A DNA stretch of 8,376 nucleotides, taken from contig JAFYBD010000118.1 in the NCBI GenBank assembly GCA_017540385.1, forward strand, positions 1 through 8,376. The letters run 5' to 3'. The notes beneath the pieces were generated by a model, which did not search any database, was not told the origin of the DNA, and saw nothing but the letters and a program-made list of their open reading frames with translations. A program made the translations under genes and the position numbers. The DNA is from Lentisphaeria bacterium. GTDB lineage: Bacteria; Verrucomicrobiota; Lentisphaeria; Victivallales; UBA1829. Below are positions 5,327-8,376 of this stretch, one piece after another. Position 1 is the stretch's first letter; every line of letters begins with the position of its first letter.

Positions 5327-5896
5327 TCAATCCTCGGGTCTTTTGATCTCAAGCGGCACGGGCGACTGCTCTGCGACGAGTTTTTCGGCCTCCTCCGTGG
5401 CCAGGACTTGGACGGTCCCGTCCGAGTAAAGGACCGGTGTGCCATATTTACCGTGGATGCCAGGCCGACACATGAGGATCGGAACGGGTTCCTGTTCCGG
5501 GTTCAGCAGGATCAAAGCAGGGACAGGGAACGCCAGATACGGATCGCGATAGAAAAAGTCGGGAACTGGACAAAAAAACACTTTCCAGTCGTAATGCCAC
5601 TCCCGGATCAGGTCGGGGATCGTCCAGTCCGGCGGGATTTCGCAACCCTCTTCCACATGGTCCTTGATAAACCTCCCCATACTTTGATACGTCTGTTTCA
5701 AATCGGAACGGCAGGCAGCGGCAACGGTTTCGGGTCTCGGCTTTCCGAGCTGCGAAAGAAACAGAAGAACGAGAAAAAGAAAGGCCATCATGATCAGCAC
5801 CGCAATCAGGCATCCGTGCCAGCACTTGCGAATCTTTTCTTCCCCATGAGCGGGATTTTTGTCATGGGATTCTGTGGAGGTCTCGTTCGTTTCCAT
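5327..5896 (-). CDS. Single-pass membrane protein with pseudopilin-like outer domain
   Basis: 189 residues. A hydrophilic N-terminal tail (1-27) is followed by one membrane helix (about 29-50) and an outer domain. Just after the helix comes CRSDLKQ (62-68), then CPVPD and LYSDGTV (157-162). This order matches the pseudopilin-like proteins common in PVC bacteria (C-x-N-L-K-Q, CP, ADGHV). The G-F-T-L-I-E prepilin-peptidase site that normally precedes the helix is absent and replaced by the tail, so the protein should stay in the membrane rather than be processed into a pilus. Six Cys are present, some outside, so disulfides are possible. Its role is unknown. It ends in two consecutive TGA stops. 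It is downstream of the Sel1-repeat gene on the same strand but has its own promoter. Confidence 0.8.
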   Translation of the reverse strand: METNETSTESHDKNPAHGEEKIRKCWHGCLIAVLIMMAFLFLVLLFLSQLGKPRPETVAAACRSDLKQTYQSMGRFIKDHVEEGCEIPPDWTIPDLIREWHYDWKVFFCPVPDFFYRDPYLAFPVPALILLNPEQEPVPILMCRPGIHGKYGTPVLYSDGTVQVLATEEAEKLVAEQSPVPLEIKRPED

Positions 5897-5904
5897 TGTC
5901 ATGG

Positions 5905-5910
5905 CTCCTT
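5905..5910 (-). promoter_or_regulatory. Ribosome-binding site that decides the start at 5896
   Basis: AAGGAG lies only 2 nt before the ATG at 5902 but 8 nt before the second in-frame ATG at 5896. Normal spacing therefore favours 5896, two codons later. Confidence 0.7.
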
Positions 5911-5984
5911 ATTCAGAGCAACAACCGCGAGGAAGATGTTTCGTCTCGTTTTCGTGTTCGACATACTTTCAGCCATTTCACGGT

Positions 5985-6006
5985 ATTGCTGATGGAGGGG
6001 TTGAGG
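5985..6006. repeat. 22-bp intergenic repeat, copy 1
   Basis: Matches 7747-7768 at 21 of 22 positions; the core begins ATTGCTGATGGAGGG on the plus strand. It lies within the expected 5' leader of the pseudopilin-like gene, starting a few bases after the predicted transcription start and about 90 nt before the start codon. Confidence 0.8.
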
Positions 6007-6018
6007 AATCACAACTTT

Positions 6019-6047
6019 ATTATACCACGCCCCAAACAAAAAAACAA
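6019..6047 (-). promoter_or_regulatory. Extended -10 promoter of the pseudopilin-like gene
   Basis: On the minus strand TTGTTT (6047-6042), 17-bp spacer and TATAAT (6024-6019), with TGG directly before TATAAT forming an extended -10. Transcription should start near 6012, giving a leader of about 115 nt that carries the 22-bp repeat. Confidence 0.75.
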
Positions 6048-6245
6048 GGGCAACATGGATGAAAATGCCGGAAATGCAAGGGAAAACACCATCTTTCCCT
6101 CCGACTTCCTGCCCGGAGCCTGCCGGACAAAGGCGGAAGGATGAGGTTGCTTCTCGGCGCTCAACATAAAATCTCTGCGTTCGTCCAAATCGCTTCTCGG
6201 CGACATTGCAAGCGCAGACGGAAAAGATTTCAGAGGTTGGAATGC

Positions 6246-7700
6246 TTATTTTTCGGAATCCGGGAAAGACTCGGCAAGAAGTTCTTGTGCATAGGAATCG
6301 CCTTGGGCGGCAGCCTTTTCCAGCCACTTCCGCGCTTCGGTCAAATCTCTCTCCACGTCCGCCCCTTCGAAATACATAAGTCCAAGCAGGGCTTCTCCTT
6401 TCATAAAACCTTGATTGGCAGCATTTTGATACCATTTCACACCCTCTGCCGCATCCTGTTTCACGCCAATTCCCTTGACATAGAATTCGCCAATCATGCA
6501 CTGCGCGTCCGGGTCACCCTGTTCGGCGAGCGCAAGATACATTTTCGCAGCTTGCTCGAACCATCTTTTCGCCTCGGCGGGATCTTTCGACACCCCCTTA
6601 CCGTCCCGGTAAAGTCTGGCCAGATCAAGCATTGCACGCGGGTCGTCCTGTTTCGCCGCCTTGTACAACGCTGTGGCGGCTTTCGCGTACCAGTCAGCTG
6701 ATTCCGTTTTGTCTTTTTCCTCATAGACGAATCCGAGAAAACGCATCGCGAACGGATTTCCCTGTTCTGCGGATTTCCGGAGCCATTCAATGCCATTGTC
6801 GTATTCCCCGAATTCAGTGATTGCGATCTCACCCACCCGGCACTGCGCTTCCGCATGACCGAGTTTCGCAGCTTTTACCCAGCAAATGAGCGCCTTATCC
6901 ATGTCCCGCTTTGTGCCGATGGCTTGTTCGAAGCACACCCCGAGCCAGTATTGGGCATCGCGCACAGCTTCACGCGCTGGATCATTCTCTTGCTTCGCGC
7001 CCTCATGGAACCAGTGGAACGCCTTGTCCCAATCCTTTTCCACGCCCTTCCCCTCATAATAACAGACTCCGAGGAAATACCGAGCCCGTGCATACCCCGT
7101 TGTTTGCAAGAGGCGCTGAACCGCGTTTTCATAATCCCCGGCTTCGTATGCCGCCACGCCCTGTTTAAACAACTTCGCGTCTTCCGACCAGGATCCATAG
7201 ATATCGACAAAAGCTCCCGCGATGATCAGGAGCACACCGATCACGACCGCGCAGCCGGAATGATGGTGATGTTTTCTTTCTTCCTTTGCCGCAGGTTCCT
7301 CACCCTTTCCGCCGGAGGAAACCGCCGCCTCAGGCATGGAGAACGACGCGATCTCGTCCGCCGACAGGGGATGATCCTGATCCTGCAGGCAGGCAAGTTC
7401 GGGCTGGGACGGTTCTTCGAGGCTCTCGTCCTCCGTCGAATCGACTTCCGCGTCCTTCTTTTTTCTCCGATTGTCCCAAGCTTCTTTGACAAGCCAGAAT
7501 ATCAGGTTGATGACGCAGAACGCATGGAAAGCCAACACGACAAGTATCGCCGTCCCGATGATGTATCCGACAATCCCCTGCGGATTTCGGATGAACAGAC
7601 GATGACAGACGAACAAGCCCGCGCCGAAATAAACGGCAAGCATAAAACCGAAACAGATCACGGTATTGACAAAATCATAAATCGCGTTCAAACGTGTCAT
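6246..7700 (-). CDS. Membrane protein with C-terminal Sel1-like repeats
   Basis: 484 residues. Two membrane helices near the N-terminus (about 8-32 and 43-70) are followed by a charged, acidic, low-complexity loop (about 75-145) ending in a His run (144-147), then a third helix (about 150-168). Residues from about 175 to 475 are tandem Sel1-like repeats of the tetratricopeptide class: LGVCYYEGKGVEKDWDKAFHW, YWLGVCFEQAIGTKRD, LARLYRDGKGVSKDPAEA, IGEFYVKGIGVKQDAAEG and LGLMYFEGADVERDLTEA are the clearest, plus weaker units, about seven in all. Such repeats bind protein partners; the partner is unknown. The start is fixed by an in-frame stop 12 nt upstream, though the ribosome-binding site is weak. 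It follows the FGE-domain gene by 86 bp on the same strand, so the two may be cotranscribed. Confidence 0.9.
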   Translation of the reverse strand: MTRLNAIYDFVNTVICFGFMLAVYFGAGLFVCHRLFIRNPQGIVGYIIGTAILVVLAFHAFCVINLIFWLVKEAWDNRRKKKDAEVDSTEDESLEEPSQPELACLQDQDHPLSADEIASFSMPEAAVSSGGKGEEPAAKEERKHHHHSGCAVVIGVLLIIAGAFVDIYGSWSEDAKLFKQGVAAYEAGDYENAVQRLLQTTGYARARYFLGVCYYEGKGVEKDWDKAFHWFHEGAKQENDPAREAVRDAQYWLGVCFEQAIGTKRDMDKALICWVKAAKLGHAEAQCRVGEIAITEFGEYDNGIEWLRKSAEQGNPFAMRFLGFVYEEKDKTESADWYAKAATALYKAAKQDDPRAMLDLARLYRDGKGVSKDPAEAKRWFEQAAKMYLALAEQGDPDAQCMIGEFYVKGIGVKQDAAEGVKWYQNAANQGFMKGEALLGLMYFEGADVERDLTEARKWLEKAAAQGDSYAQELLAESFPDSEK

Positions 7701-7746
7701 CTTCAGATCTCATTTTCCCTGGTTCGATTGCTTTTTCTGTTCCTGC

Positions 7747-7768
7747 ATTGCTGATGGAGGGTTTGAGG
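7747..7768. repeat. 22-bp intergenic repeat, copy 2
   Basis: Second copy of the sequence at 5985-6006, one mismatch. It lies in the 86-bp gap between the FGE-domain gene and the Sel1-repeat gene, about 46 nt before the latter's start codon. Both copies have the same orientation relative to the downstream gene. Confidence 0.8.
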
Positions 7769-7786
7769 TTAAGCAAACAATTCGTT

Positions 7787-8376
7787 TCAATATGACTCTG
7801 GGACGAGAGCCAAGCGGAAACCGAAGTCGCCGTTCCGATCATCGGGTTCGCCGCCGTTCCGCTCTGCGGATCGGCAGGTTCTTGCAGGGTTGTTCCAGCT
7901 GCCGCCGCGGATCGCACGCTCCGAACCACCACTGTCGTTGCCACGCGTAAACTCCGGCGTCAGCATATCGCTCTTGTCCTGCCAGTCATCCAGACACCAT
8001 TCATACACATTCCCGCTCATGTCGTACAGACCGAGCTCGTTCGGTTTCTTCCGCCCCACGGGAGACATCACGTCTCCCCGCACCGCCCAGCCCGCATTGT
8101 CCTCGTACCAGGCGACAACATCGACATTGTCGCTTCCGCTGTACTTGTATCCTTTGCTCCTGTTCCCCCCGCAGGCCGCATATTCCCACTGCGTTTCCGT
8201 CGGCAACGTGAACTTCCACCCATTCGGTGCTTTTCCCATGTTGTTCAGCTTCCCACAAAACTCCATCGCGTCATTCCATGACACATACTCCACTGGCAGG
8301 TCATCATCCTTATATTCCGACGGATTTGTTTCCATCACAGCTTTCCACTGCGCCAGCGTCACCTCGGTCTTTCCGA
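7787..8376 (-). CDS. FGE-sulfatase (SUMF1-like) domain protein, N-terminus beyond window edge
   Basis: The last 196 or so codons are visible; the frame stays open to the right edge. Family marks in order are GKTEVTLAQWKAVM, NPSEYKDDDLPVEYVSWNDA, LPTETQWEYAA, NELGLYDMSGNVYEW and RGGSW (7895-7909) with final FGFRLAL. These define the FGE-sulfatase/DUF323 domain with its C-type-lectin-like fold. True formylglycine-generating enzymes have two copper-binding Cys shortly after RGGSW; here the second is kept (codon 7874-7876) but Asn takes the first position, so sulfatase activation is unlikely. Members of this superfamily without the pair serve as binding or other catalytic domains. The codon GTG at 8360-8362 is internal, because GKTEV continues upstream in frame. 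The N-terminus, which could hold a signal, membrane helix or kinase domain, is not seen. Confidence 0.92.
   Translation of the reverse strand, partial: GKTEVTLAQWKAVMETNPSEYKDDDLPVEYVSWNDAMEFCGKLNNMGKAPNGWKFTLPTETQWEYAACGGNRSKGYKYSGSDNVDVVAWYEDNAGWAVRGDVMSPVGRKKPNELGLYDMSGNVYEWCLDDWQDKSDMLTPEFTRGNDSGGSERAIRGGSWNNPARTCRSAERNGGEPDDRNGDFGFRLALVPESY
7790..7909 (-). other. Candidate variable-region-like end of the FGE-domain protein
   Basis: From RGGSW to the stop the chain contains NNPARTC, then Arg-Asn/Gly/Glu/Asp-rich stretches and FGFRLAL. Asn, Gly, Asp and Thr codons (AAC, GGC, GAC, ACC), interchangeable by changes at adenines, sit at positions that vary in diversity-generating retroelement targets of this fold. 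The same outline is also normal for ordinary FGE-family proteins, so this is only suggestive. Confidence 0.3.

Larger units (their letters stand above)
5897..6245. other. Intergenic region between Sel1 gene and pseudopilin-like gene
   Basis: About 350 bp without a supported gene. On the minus strand it contains the promoter at 6019-6047, one copy of the 22-bp repeat and the ribosome-binding site of the next gene. GCTTCTCGGCG occurs twice (6149-6159 and 6192-6202). A 65-codon minus frame (6009-6206) has no ribosome-binding site. No clear terminator follows the Sel1 gene. Confidence 0.6.

Noticed and set aside
6009..6206. 65-codon minus-strand frame with hydrophobic end
   Set aside because: No ribosome-binding site, its end runs into the promoter of the pseudopilin-like gene, and it has no recognisable features.
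7799..8376. Template repeat of a diversity-generating retroelement within the window
   Set aside because: No second copy of the candidate variable region was seen on either strand by eye, and no reverse transcriptase frame is present.

Overview
The window looks like part of a chromosome from a biomass-degrading bacterium, most likely of the Planctomycetes-Verrucomicrobia-Lentisphaerae (PVC) group. The clues are a secreted GH10 xylanase beside a lipoprotein esterase, a membrane protein whose outer part resembles PVC pseudopilins (C-x-S-D-L-K-Q after a membrane helix, later CP and S-D-G-x-V), a Sel1-repeat protein and an FGE-sulfatase-domain protein. The lineage is inferred from gene content only. 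Good Shine-Dalgarno sites and sigma70-like promoters are easy to see. No tRNA, rRNA, CRISPR array, transposase or integrase was seen.

Left part (1-3550, GC-rich): a divergent pair. On the minus strand is a lipoprotein alpha/beta-hydrolase with an intact Ser-Asp-His triad; its C-terminus is Gly/Gln-rich, encoded by 24-bp tandem repeats, and runs off the left edge. On the plus strand is a secreted GH10 xylanase with a Gly/Phe-rich segment just after the signal peptide and a C-terminal sialidase-like (Asp-box) region. The 408-bp region between them holds a strong promoter and two perfect inverted repeats, one lying on the xylanase -35 box. The pair probably attacks xylan and its ester side groups outside the cytoplasm or at the cell surface. 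A strong intrinsic terminator follows the xylanase.

Middle part (3597-5230, less GC-rich, accessory in character): an 83-residue protein made of three 23-residue repeats with its own promoter; a two-gene operon of a 67-residue basic protein overlapping by 4 nt a 192-residue protein with PARP-like ADP-ribosyltransferase motifs, which reads as a candidate toxin-antitoxin or defence pair; and, converging on it, a RelB/DinJ-family antitoxin with no RelE/YafQ partner in the window.

Right part (5327-8376, all minus strand): in transcription order, the C-terminal part of an FGE-sulfatase-domain protein (entering from the right edge), a 484-residue membrane protein with Sel1 repeats, and a 189-residue single-pass protein with a pseudopilin-like outer domain. 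A 22-bp sequence (one mismatch) occurs upstream of both membrane-protein genes. The FGE-like protein lacks one of the two copper cysteines of true formylglycine-generating enzyme, and its end resembles the variable region of diversity-generating retroelement targets; no reverse transcriptase or template repeat is visible here, so that remains a hypothesis.
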